Origin: Sinomonas terrae
GTDB taxonomy: Bacteria > Actinomycetota > Actinomycetes > Actinomycetales > Micrococcaceae
NCBI RefSeq assembly: GCF_022539255.1
Contig: NZ_JAKZBV010000002.1
Coordinates: forward strand, 138,520 to 202,519
Length of the DNA: 64,000 nt
Reading direction: 5' to 3'
Positions 9,540 through 16,349 of the stretch are shown here, piece after piece. Position 1 is the stretch's first letter. Every line of letters starts with the position of its first letter. A model generated the notes under the pieces. That model was not told the DNA's origin, searched no databases, and saw only the letters and a program-made list of their open reading frames with translations. A program made the position numbers and the translations under genes.

Positions 9540-10514
9540 ATGCGGGCGGCCTACGTGAGGGGGCTGGGAGGCCCCGACGCCATAGAGGTCGGGGAGCTGC
9601 CCGTGCCGGACCCGGGGCCGACGGAGGCCCTGGTCCGTGCCGAGGCCCTCGCGGTGGACAGGGTGGATGCCTTCGTGCGCAGCGGGGCCTATCGGACCCC
9701 CACCCCGTTCCCGTTCGTCATCGGCCGCGACGTGGTCGGCGTGGTCGAGCAGGCCGGGGAGGGAAGCGGCTTCGCCGAGGGGGAGCGGGTGTGGTCCAAC
9801 AGCCTCGGCCACGGCGGCCGGCAGGGCTCCTTCGCCCAGTTCTGCCTTGTCCCGGGCGAGCGGCTGTACCGGCTCCCCGAGGGGGTGGACCCTTGGTCTG
9901 CCGTCGGCGTCCTGCACACGGGCGCGACCGCGGCCCTGGGCCTGTTCCGGCGGGCCCGGCTGCGCCCGGGGGACACGGTGTTCATCGCCGGCGCCGGCGG
10001 GGGAGTGGGCTCGGCAGCCGTGCAGCTGGCCGCCGCCGCGGGCCTGCGGGTCCTGGCGAGCTGCTCCGGGCAGGACGCCGGGTGGTGCCGCTCGTGCGGA
10101 GCCGGAACGGTCCTGGACTACCGGGACCCGGAGATGCCCGCCCGGCTGGCCCTGGCGGCACCGGAGGGGATCGACCTGTGGTGGGACCAGTCCGGGCGCC
10201 AGGACCTCGACGCCGCGCCGGGGCTCCTGCGCACCGGCGCCACGGTGCTCGTCACGGCGGGCATCGCAGCCTGGGCGCGGATCCCGCTCGGGGCCCTGTA
10301 CACGAAGGACGTCCGCCTCGTCGGGTTCGCCATCAGCAACGCCTCGGCGGCCGAGCTGGCCGACGCAGCACTGGTCGTGAACCGCGCCCTGTCCGCCGAC
10401 CGCCTCAGGTTCCGCACCGCCGCCACGCTCGGCCTCTCCGAATCGCGACACGCGCATGAGCTGCTCGAGGCCGGCGGGCTCAAGGGACGGATCCTCATCG
10501 ACCCGTCGGTGTGA
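9540..10514 (+). CDS. Zinc-independent MDR-family NADPH:quinone oxidoreductase-like protein
   Basis: A 324-residue medium-chain dehydrogenase/reductase. An N-terminal GroES-like domain (MRAAYV..., with FPFVIGRDVVGVV) is followed by a Rossmann domain with the nucleotide loop AGAGGGVGSAAVQLA near residue 150. The zinc-binding Cys/His set of true alcohol dehydrogenases is absent, so quinone or enone reduction with NAD(P)H is the family expectation. The Shine-Dalgarno GGTGGGGGC sits immediately before the ATG. It is transcribed away from narG. Substrate unknown. Confidence 0.8.
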   Translation: MRAAYVRGLGGPDAIEVGELPVPDPGPTEALVRAEALAVDRVDAFVRSGAYRTPTPFPFVIGRDVVGVVEQAGEGSGFAEGERVWSNSLGHGGRQGSFAQFCLVPGERLYRLPEGVDPWSAVGVLHTGATAALGLFRRARLRPGDTVFIAGAGGGVGSAAVQLAAAAGLRVLASCSGQDAGWCRSCGAGTVLDYRDPEMPARLALAAPEGIDLWWDQSGRQDLDAAPGLLRTGATVLVTAGIAAWARIPLGALYTKDVRLVGFAISNASAAELADAALVVNRALSADRLRFRTAATLGLSESRHAHELLEAGGLKGRILIDPSV

Positions 10515-10585
10515 CCACGGGCCCATCGCGGGGCCTGCCCTGGAGCGGGCCGGACCGTCCCGCGCCCCCGGCCGGTTCGAGAGGC

Positions 10586-10984
10586 TCAGTGGGCGTGGTC
10601 TCCGCGGGAGTATTCGAAGACCCAGCCGACGAGGGAGATCAGGGCCAACCCGGCACCGATGAAGAGGATCCAGAACCCGATGGCCAGCCCGAGGACGGAC
10701 ACGGCGGCCGAGGCGCCCAGGCAGATCGGCCACCAGCTCCAGGGAGAGAAGTGGCCCTGTTCCCCGGCTCCTTCCTGGACTTCGGCGTTCTCGCGGTCTT
10801 CGGGGCGCATCCCGACACGTCGCGCGGTCTGGCTCAGGTAGAACCAGATCAGCAGGGCCAGGCCGGCGCACAGGGCCAGCCCGGCCGTGCCGACGGGCTC
10901 GATCCAGGTCAGCAGCCCGTAGGCGGTCGAGACAATGACGAAGAATCCCGCCAGGAGCAGGAAGATGGTCCGTTCGACTTTCAC
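10586..10984 (-). CDS. ctaF: Cytochrome c oxidase subunit IV, actinobacterial type
   Basis: A 132-residue protein starting V-K-V-E-R-T-I-F with four hydrophobic segments and the conserved F-Y-L-S-Q-T-A-R-R-V-G and FSPWSWWP motifs of the actinobacterial aa3 oxidase subunit IV. The GTG at 10984 was chosen because it follows a purine-rich GGAAAGGGG and begins at the family N-terminus. Normally it follows ctaC and ctaD. Here only 342 bp separate it from an IS21 element and no other oxidase gene is seen, so it is an orphan. Whether the main oxidase operon lies elsewhere cannot be judged. Confidence 0.85.
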   Translation of the reverse strand: MKVERTIFLLLAGFFVIVSTAYGLLTWIEPVGTAGLALCAGLALLIWFYLSQTARRVGMRPEDRENAEVQEGAGEQGHFSPWSWWPICLGASAAVSVLGLAIGFWILFIGAGLALISLVGWVFEYSRGDHAH

Positions 10985-11326
10985 ACCGTTCCCCTTTCCG
11001 GGTTCCGCCGAGCGGAATCCTGCCCGTGCGTCGGGATCCCAGGGCGCCAAGTGCCTGCTCCCCGCACGGGATGAGCGGAAGCGGGCCGAACCGGTGTGGG
11101 AGGCAGCCTGGAGGAGGCATTGGGCCGAGGCTGGTCCTCGTCCCGGATTCACGGGGTCCGGGGACCCCATGGCGATGCTTGATGCAGGTGCCGCCGCCGC
11201 GGCCGGTACCCCTTGTCTTCCACAGGGGTCGAGGTCCTGCCCTCCGGTGGTGCCACGAGGGTTCCATGCTCCATCGCCGCAGCGGCGGACTGGGCCGAGC
11301 TCTGGCGGGGGGTGCCCCTGCGCGGG
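10985..11326. other. Intergenic region between ctaF and IS21 copy 1
   Basis: About 340 bp with no recognisable gene. It should contain the ctaF promoter on the minus strand. Its right edge, CGCGGG (11321-11326), is one half of the IS21 target duplication. Confidence 0.5.
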
Positions 11327-11445
11327 TGTCAACGGCCAGTTGGTTTTCCCCGTGGACGGCCAGTTGTTCTCCCCGGTGGCGGCCATCTTTCCTCCCCACG
11401 TATGGCCAGTTGATTCCCCGGTTCGGGTTTGGACTGTCTGTCGGG

Positions 11446-12243
11446 TCAGCGGAAGGGCGTCACCCCCTTGCCGGAGGCGGCTTGGGCGAGGCGGTAGGAC
11501 TCGCCCTTGGTCTCGACCCGGTGGGCGTGGTGCATGAACCTGTCCACCGTCGCGGTCGCGATGGTCTTGGGCATGATCTCGTCGAATCCGGCCGGGGCGA
11601 GGTTCGAGCTGACCGCCATCGCCCGGCGCTCGTAGGCGGCGTCCACGAGGCGGTAGAACCCCTCGGCGGCGTCTGGGGAGACCGGGAGCAGGCCTATGTC
11701 GTCCACGATGATCAGATCGCTGCGCACGACCCTGGTCAGGGCCCGGGCGATGGAGTCGTCGGCGCGGTGCTTGCGCACCAGGGCGCCGAGATCCTCGATC
11801 CCGAACCAGGACACGATCATGCCGGCCTCGACTGCCGCGTGGCCGAGCGCCTCGCAGAAGTGCGACTTCCCAGTCCCCGACGGCCCGTAGATCGCGAGAT
11901 TCTCCCGCCGGCGGACCCATTCGAGGGACTTGAGTGCTTCCTGGGTCGGGCGCGGGATCGGGGAGAGCTCCTCGTCCCAGTCGCCGAAGGTCTTCCCTGC
12001 CGGGAAGCCGGCGGATTTGCGGCGGGTGATCAGGTTGGCGCGGTCGCGGCCGGCGACTTCCTCCGCGAGCAGGACCCGCACGAGCTCGGCCGGGTCCCAG
12101 CGCTGGGCCTTCGCGGTGGGGATCAGGTCCGTGAGCGCCTTGCGCATGTGGGGCAGCTTCAGCCGGCGGGTCAGCTCCAGGGCCTCGGCCAGCGGGTCGC
12201 CGTGGGCGCGGGCGACCACGGTCTGCATCGTTGTGATCGTCAC
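11446..12243 (-). CDS. istB: IS21 helper ATPase IstB
   Basis: A 265-residue AAA+ ATPase that assists IstA in target selection. Walker A is GPSGTGKSH and Walker B is LIIVDDIG; the C-terminal ...HRVETKGESYRLAQA is typical. The start is the GTG at 12243, which overlaps the istA TGA as GTGA. An N-terminal helical region with AAEALEL-like sequence (PLAEALELTRRLKLPHMRK) matches the family. It is intact here, unlike the copy at 35837. Confidence 0.95.
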   Translation of the reverse strand: MTITTMQTVVARAHGDPLAEALELTRRLKLPHMRKALTDLIPTAKAQRWDPAELVRVLLAEEVAGRDRANLITRRKSAGFPAGKTFGDWDEELSPIPRPTQEALKSLEWVRRRENLAIYGPSGTGKSHFCEALGHAAVEAGMIVSWFGIEDLGALVRKHRADDSIARALTRVVRSDLIIVDDIGLLPVSPDAAEGFYRLVDAAYERRAMAVSSNLAPAGFDEIMPKTIATATVDRFMHHAHRVETKGESYRLAQAASGKGVTPFR

Positions 12244-13772
12244 CGGCCCTCCTCCTCGCCCGTCATGTCGGCGGCGGCGGGCTCTGAGCCATCGAGGCGG
12301 CCCCAGCCGCCCGTGCCCGGCTGGAGGGAATGGGCCTCGGAGGCCCGGGAGGGCTCCACGTGGGCGAGCCCGGCCTGGTAGCCCAGGATCGAGACCAGGT
12401 CCCTGTCGGCGAACCTGCCCGTCGTCGCGGCCGTGCCCAGGGCCCGGTCGACCTGGTCGGTGCCGTAGAGCTTGGCGAACGCGACGGCCTCGGCCATCTT
12501 CGCGCGGATCCGCCTGGCTCCCGCGGCGGCGGCCTCGACCAGCCACGCCTTGGCACCCGCGCCGAGCATCAGGAACGCTGCCTCCTCCGGGGTGGTCGCC
12601 CTGGGCTGCCGGTCCGCGGCCTCATCCGCCCGGGGCGGGTAGTGCGCGTCGTCCAGGACTGGGGTCCCGGGACGCCCGGTCGCATGCCGGGCCACCTCGC
12701 GGGCCTCCCCGCGCTCGGCCACGGAGGTGACGATGACCTCCTCGCCCGCCTCGCGCACCCAGACCCTGGTGTTGGCCAGCTCGTGCGGGACCGAGTACCG
12801 GACCCCGTTCATCGACACGGTCGCGTCCCAGTTCACCCGGCGGGTGGTCCCGAACACCACCGTGAACGGCGCCTTCGGAAGCAGATGCAGCCGCTCCCGC
12901 TCCGCAGCGAGCATCGCCGCCGGCGCCTGCCGTGTCTCCCGGTGCGGGCGGGCGTTGACCTCGTCGCAGAAATCGTGGCACGCCTTCTCCAACTGCCCGA
13001 AGGTGCGGTACTCCTCGAGCAGGTTCGCCGCCGTGGGCACCAGATCCGCCTTCGAGATCCGCACCGTGGACTCCGAGCCGCCCTTGGACTGCGGGTCGGC
13101 GGGAACGCAGGTGCGCACGGTCATCCCGTAGTGGCGGCCCATCTCCACGATCTGCGGGTTGCGCACCGCGACCCTGGCGATGTGGTCGGCGGTCACGGTG
13201 CGCTCGTTGTCGGTCAGCGCGAACGCCGGGACCCCGCCCATCCTGCGCAGCGTGGCATCCATGCACGCCACGACCGTCGGCAGGCTCTTGTCCCAGATCG
13301 GGATCACGACGCGGAACCGCGACCACGCCAGCCACGCGCACCACAGCAGCGTCGCCCGGCCCCCGATCCTCGGCCCCCATCCGTAGTCCCACTGCAGCCA
13401 CAGCCCAGGCTCGACGATCCAGGGGCGGAACACGCGCCGCCGCCCCGCCGCGAACTGCGCCTTGGCCTCCGCGACCGTGCGCCTCGTGGTCCTCTCCGCG
13501 CCGGCGAACCCCATCGCGACCAGCCGCTCATGGACCACATCCGCCCGGACCCGGCCTCCCGAGCGCTCGACGAGTTCTTCGATCTTCGGCAGGAACCCGT
13601 CGATCGGCCTGGCCCGCTGCCCCTTCTCGCGATCCGGCCCTCCGGCAGCCCGCAGCTTCACATACCTGGCCACCGTGTGATGGTCACACCCCGCGAGCTC
13701 CGCCGCGGCACGGTAGCTGCCGGTGAGGTCATACGCCTCAAGAATCTCCATGATCTCCTCGTTGCTCTTCAT
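12240..13772 (-). CDS. istA: IS21 transposase IstA (DDE)
   Basis: A 510-residue transposase. An N-terminal HTH (YDLTGSYRAAAELAGCDHHTVARYV) binds the terminal repeats. The RNase H-like core carries the DDE triad: Asp in QWDYGWG, Asp in FALTDNERTV, and Glu in GGSESTVR. A C-terminal beta-barrel/DNA-binding part follows. It is full length with no frameshift. It shares a 4-bp overlap with istB. Confidence 0.95.
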   Translation of the reverse strand: MKSNEEIMEILEAYDLTGSYRAAAELAGCDHHTVARYVKLRAAGGPDREKGQRARPIDGFLPKIEELVERSGGRVRADVVHERLVAMGFAGAERTTRRTVAEAKAQFAAGRRRVFRPWIVEPGLWLQWDYGWGPRIGGRATLLWCAWLAWSRFRVVIPIWDKSLPTVVACMDATLRRMGGVPAFALTDNERTVTADHIARVAVRNPQIVEMGRHYGMTVRTCVPADPQSKGGSESTVRISKADLVPTAANLLEEYRTFGQLEKACHDFCDEVNARPHRETRQAPAAMLAAERERLHLLPKAPFTVVFGTTRRVNWDATVSMNGVRYSVPHELANTRVWVREAGEEVIVTSVAERGEAREVARHATGRPGTPVLDDAHYPPRADEAADRQPRATTPEEAAFLMLGAGAKAWLVEAAAAGARRIRAKMAEAVAFAKLYGTDQVDRALGTAATTGRFADRDLVSILGYQAGLAHVEPSRASEAHSLQPGTGGWGRLDGSEPAAADMTGEEEGR

Positions 13773-13926
13773 CCGCGATCATCACCACGACCGGCGGAAG
13801 GAATCCCGCACCCGGGGAGAACAACTGGCCGTGGACGGGGAGAAAGAACTGGCCGTCAGCGGGGAACTATCTGGCCGCCAATGGGGAGAATCTCATGGCC
13901 GCTGACACGCGGGCGGCTCGAGTGGG

Positions 13927-14547
13927 TCAGCGGCGCTGGAAGAGCAGCATCCACTCTTCGGGGCCCTCCGCGAGGTACCGCACCTCGAAGGTGCCCTCCT
14001 GGTAGCGCTGGCCGGCCTGGGCGAGCAGGGGAAGGGGGTTGTGGTTCGCGGTGATGACGAGCCCCCTGCCCGATGCGGTGGGGGCGGCGATCGAGTCGAG
14101 GGCGCCGAAAATGGTCGCGTGGCGTATGGCGTGGGGGATCAGGCGTGTGTCGAGTTCGGGGAATCCCTCGCCGTCCGGTTCGCCGCACACGCAGGAATGC
14201 GCGTGGCCGTGGGCTCGCTCGCGATGCTGCTCGGTCTCGGCCGGGAGCGACGCCTCGGCGGCCGCCAGTATCGCCGCGAGGTCGGCACCGGGCGCCAGCG
14301 CGAGCTCGGGAAGGACGCGCGTCGAGTACTCCTCGAGCGCCGACGCTGTGGAAAGCGTCGAGGCGGGGCCTGCCGCCCCGGCGGCGCCAAGCGCGGCCAG
14401 AGTGTCGTCGAGTGCGGCCCGCAGGCTCTCGCGGACGTGAGCGTCGAGGGAACCCTGCGCTTCTGCGATGAGCTCTTGGGTGCGGGCCAGGGCCGCGGCG
14501 TCGGCGGCACTGCTTGTCAGGCTCAGGGGGCTGGGGGAGGTGTCCAT
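13927..14547 (-). CDS. DUF2249 domain protein (denitrification-associated)
   Basis: A 206-residue cytoplasmic protein. Residues 1-130 are Ala/Leu-rich helices, then a His-rich linker (HRERAHGHAHSCVCG) precedes a C-terminal DUF2249 domain beginning ELDTRLIPHAIRHATIFGAL and ending EEWMLLFQRR. DUF2249 proteins are small, TusA-fold proteins commonly found near nitrite/NO-metabolism genes; biochemical role not settled. It is divergent from the nirK operon across only 27 bp, so the two units probably share regulation. The His/Cys linker might bind metal (inference). Confidence 0.82.
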   Translation of the reverse strand: MDTSPSPLSLTSSAADAAALARTQELIAEAQGSLDAHVRESLRAALDDTLAALGAAGAAGPASTLSTASALEEYSTRVLPELALAPGADLAAILAAAEASLPAETEQHRERAHGHAHSCVCGEPDGEGFPELDTRLIPHAIRHATIFGALDSIAAPTASGRGLVITANHNPLPLLAQAGQRYQEGTFEVRYLAEGPEEWMLLFQRR

Positions 14548-14574
14548 GCCCGAAACTTTACTACAATAGATTCC
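14548..14574. promoter_or_regulatory. 27-bp divergent promoter region, probably leaderless in both directions
   Basis: The AT-rich string ACTTTACTACAATAGATT lies between two start codons only 27 bp apart. TACAAT (14562-14567) would serve as a -10 about 7 bp before the plus-strand GTG. The complementary strand offers TATTGT/TAGTAA as a -10 just before the minus-strand ATG. No Shine-Dalgarno fits, so leaderless transcripts are likely, a common actinobacterial feature. The HTH regulator encoded alongside may bind here. Confidence 0.45.
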
Positions 14575-15273
14575 GTGAAAAATAGTGCGGCAGTTCCTCT
14601 GGGTCCCGCGTCGGCCGCGACGGCTCCCGCCCGCCCGCTCTCCACGGCTCGCGCGGCGATCCTCGATCGGCTGAGGTCGAAGCGCTCCCCTGCGACGGTC
14701 GAGGAATTGGCCCGCGAGACGGGCCAGCACCCGAACACTGTGCGGGAGCACCTGGAGGCGCTCACGCTCGAGGGCCTTGCCACGCGCAGCGCTGCCGCAG
14801 CCAGGGGGCGGGGGCGGCCCGCGATGCTCTACCAGGCGTCGGAGGCCCCCGAAGGCTCGGCCCAGTACGCCGCGCTTGCCGCGATGCTCGCAGGGGAGAT
14901 CGAGCGCCTCGCCCCTGATCCCGTCGGGGCCGGGCGCGAGGCGGGCGTCCGCTGGGCGCAGGAGACCTTTGGCCCCTCCGCCGGGCCCGTCAGCGCCGAC
15001 GACGCCCGACGGCGAGTGCTCGCCGAGCTCGAGCGCCTCGGCTTCGGCGTGGAGGACGCGGGCGGCCCGACGGTGCGTCTCGTGACGTGCCCTCTGCTCT
15101 CGGCCGCACGGGCGCATTCCGGGGTCGTGTGCGCCGTCCATGCCGGGCTCGTCGAGGAAGCGCTGCGCCTGCTCGGCCGCGACGACATCCCGTCCAGGCT
15201 CGAGCCGTTCGCCGAGCCGGGAGCATGCCTCCTGACGCTGGGCGATCCGGCACCTGCAGAGGGGACCCGATGA
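14575..15273 (+). CDS. ArsR/COG2345-type winged-helix transcriptional regulator
   Basis: A 232-residue regulator. The N-terminal wHTH at residues 20-75 reads AILDRLRSKRSPATVEELARE followed by HPNTVREHLEALTLEGL. The C-terminal part has Cys and His residues (VRLVTCPLL, HSGVVCAVHAGL, GACLLTL) of the kind that hold Fe-S or metals in related regulators. The GTG start gives a protein beginning V-K-N-S-A-A-V and abuts the divergent promoter. Its TGA overlaps the next gene's ATG. Likely a local NO- or redox-responsive controller of nirK (inference from context). Confidence 0.75.
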   Translation: MKNSAAVPLGPASAATAPARPLSTARAAILDRLRSKRSPATVEELARETGQHPNTVREHLEALTLEGLATRSAAAARGRGRPAMLYQASEAPEGSAQYAALAAMLAGEIERLAPDPVGAGREAGVRWAQETFGPSAGPVSADDARRRVLAELERLGFGVEDAGGPTVRLVTCPLLSAARAHSGVVCAVHAGLVEEALRLLGRDDIPSRLEPFAEPGACLLTLGDPAPAEGTR

Positions 15274-16349
15274 CGCGCCTCTGGCCCCGCGTCGTCGTCC
15301 TCGCCCTCGGTGCCGCCGCACTCCTGACCGGGCTCGACGCCGCCCTCACGCTGCTCCGGCTCCCGGCCCCGGTCGTGGTCACAACCGTCCCGGACCTCCC
15401 GGACACCCATGGGGAGCTCATGACCCTCGGATTCGTCGGGACGCTCATCGCCCTGGAGCGCGCGGTCGCCCTGCGCCGCCCCTGGGGGTACGCGGCCCCG
15501 GCGCTGCTGGCCCTCGGCAGCCTCGTCCAGCTCCTGCCCGCAGCCGCCGGAGCCGGCCGCGCGGCCGTCCTCGCCGGGGCCGTCGTCTTCGCCTACGTGT
15601 ACGTCCCGCTGTGGCGCCGGCAGCGCGACCCCGCCGTCCTCGTCCAGGCCCTCGGGGCCCTGGCCGCGGCGTGCGGGGCCCTCCTGCTCGCCCGGGAAGT
15701 CCCCATGGACCCCGTCGCTCCCTGGCTCGCGGTCTTCCTGCTCCTCACGATCGGCGGCGAACGCCTCGAGCTCGCCCGCCTCCGCATCCGCGGGCGCTGG
15801 CCCGAACCGCTCCTGCTCACGGCCACGGCGGCACTCCTGATCGCCTGCCCCGCCACGCTCCTGTGGCCTGCCGTGGGCTACCCCCTCCTGGGGCTCGCCA
15901 TCCTCGCGTTCGCGGCCTGGCTCTTCCGCTACGACATCGCGCGCACAACACTGCGCTCGTCCGGACTCCCGCGCTTCGTCGCCGCGTGCCTCATCGCAGG
16001 CTACGGCTGGCTCGCCGTCGCGGGCGGCGTGTGCCTCCTCGCCCCCGGCCCCCCGACGGGCGCCGCCTACGACGCGCTGCTCCACGCCATCTTCCTCGGC
16101 TTCGTCATGTCGATGATCATGGCCCACGCACCCGTGATCCTCCCCGCCGTCCTGCGCAGGCCCCTCCCGTATTCGCCCGCCATGTGGGTCCCCGCGGCGC
16201 TCCTGCACGCCACGCTGCTCACACGGCTCGCGCTCGGCGACGCCCGCGGTTCGGCCCTCGGGTGGCAGGTCGGGGGCGTGGGCAACGTGGTGGCGGTGCT
16301 CTCATTCCTCGCCCTTGCGCTGTGGTCCGGCGCGAGGGCGCGGGCATGA
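15270..16349 (+). CDS. NnrS-like polytopic membrane protein
   Basis: A 359-residue protein, almost entirely hydrophobic, with about ten predicted helices. The segment HAIFLGFVMSMIMAHAPVIL followed by PAVLRRPLPY resembles the His/Met-bearing helix of NnrS-type heme-copper membrane proteins linked to NO stress. Assignment to NnrS proper is uncertain; similar proteins accompany nirK in actinobacteria. The ATG overlaps both the preceding and following genes by 4 bp, so the three genes are translationally coupled. Confidence 0.6.
   Translation: MTRLWPRVVVLALGAAALLTGLDAALTLLRLPAPVVVTTVPDLPDTHGELMTLGFVGTLIALERAVALRRPWGYAAPALLALGSLVQLLPAAAGAGRAAVLAGAVVFAYVYVPLWRRQRDPAVLVQALGALAAACGALLLAREVPMDPVAPWLAVFLLLTIGGERLELARLRIRGRWPEPLLLTATAALLIACPATLLWPAVGYPLLGLAILAFAAWLFRYDIARTTLRSSGLPRFVAACLIAGYGWLAVAGGVCLLAPGPPTGAAYDALLHAIFLGFVMSMIMAHAPVILPAVLRRPLPYSPAMWVPAALLHATLLTRLALGDARGSALGWQVGGVGNVVAVLSFLALALWSGARARA

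Larger units (their letters stand above)
11327..13907 (-). mobile_element. IS21-family insertion sequence, copy 1 (intact)
   Basis: A 2581-bp element bounded by TGTCA ... TGACA. Both ends carry several copies of a GGCCAGTT/GGCCATN...CCCC repeat, as expected for the multiple transposase-binding sites of IS21 elements. The 6-bp direct repeat CGCGGG flanks it at 11321-11326 and 13908-13913, which fixes the boundaries and shows simple insertion. It encodes istA and istB in the usual order with a GTGA overlap. It separates ctaF from the DUF2249/nirK locus. A second, error-rich copy lies inverted at 34172-36753. Confidence 0.95.

Noticed and set aside
5483..10459. A 1658-codon open frame on the plus strand opposite narG and narH
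   Set aside because: It is the mirror of codon bias in two unmistakable genes (narG, narH) and extends into the quinone-oxidoreductase-like gene in a wrong frame; its composition (Arg, Gly, Val, Pro) is typical of antisense frames in GC-rich DNA.
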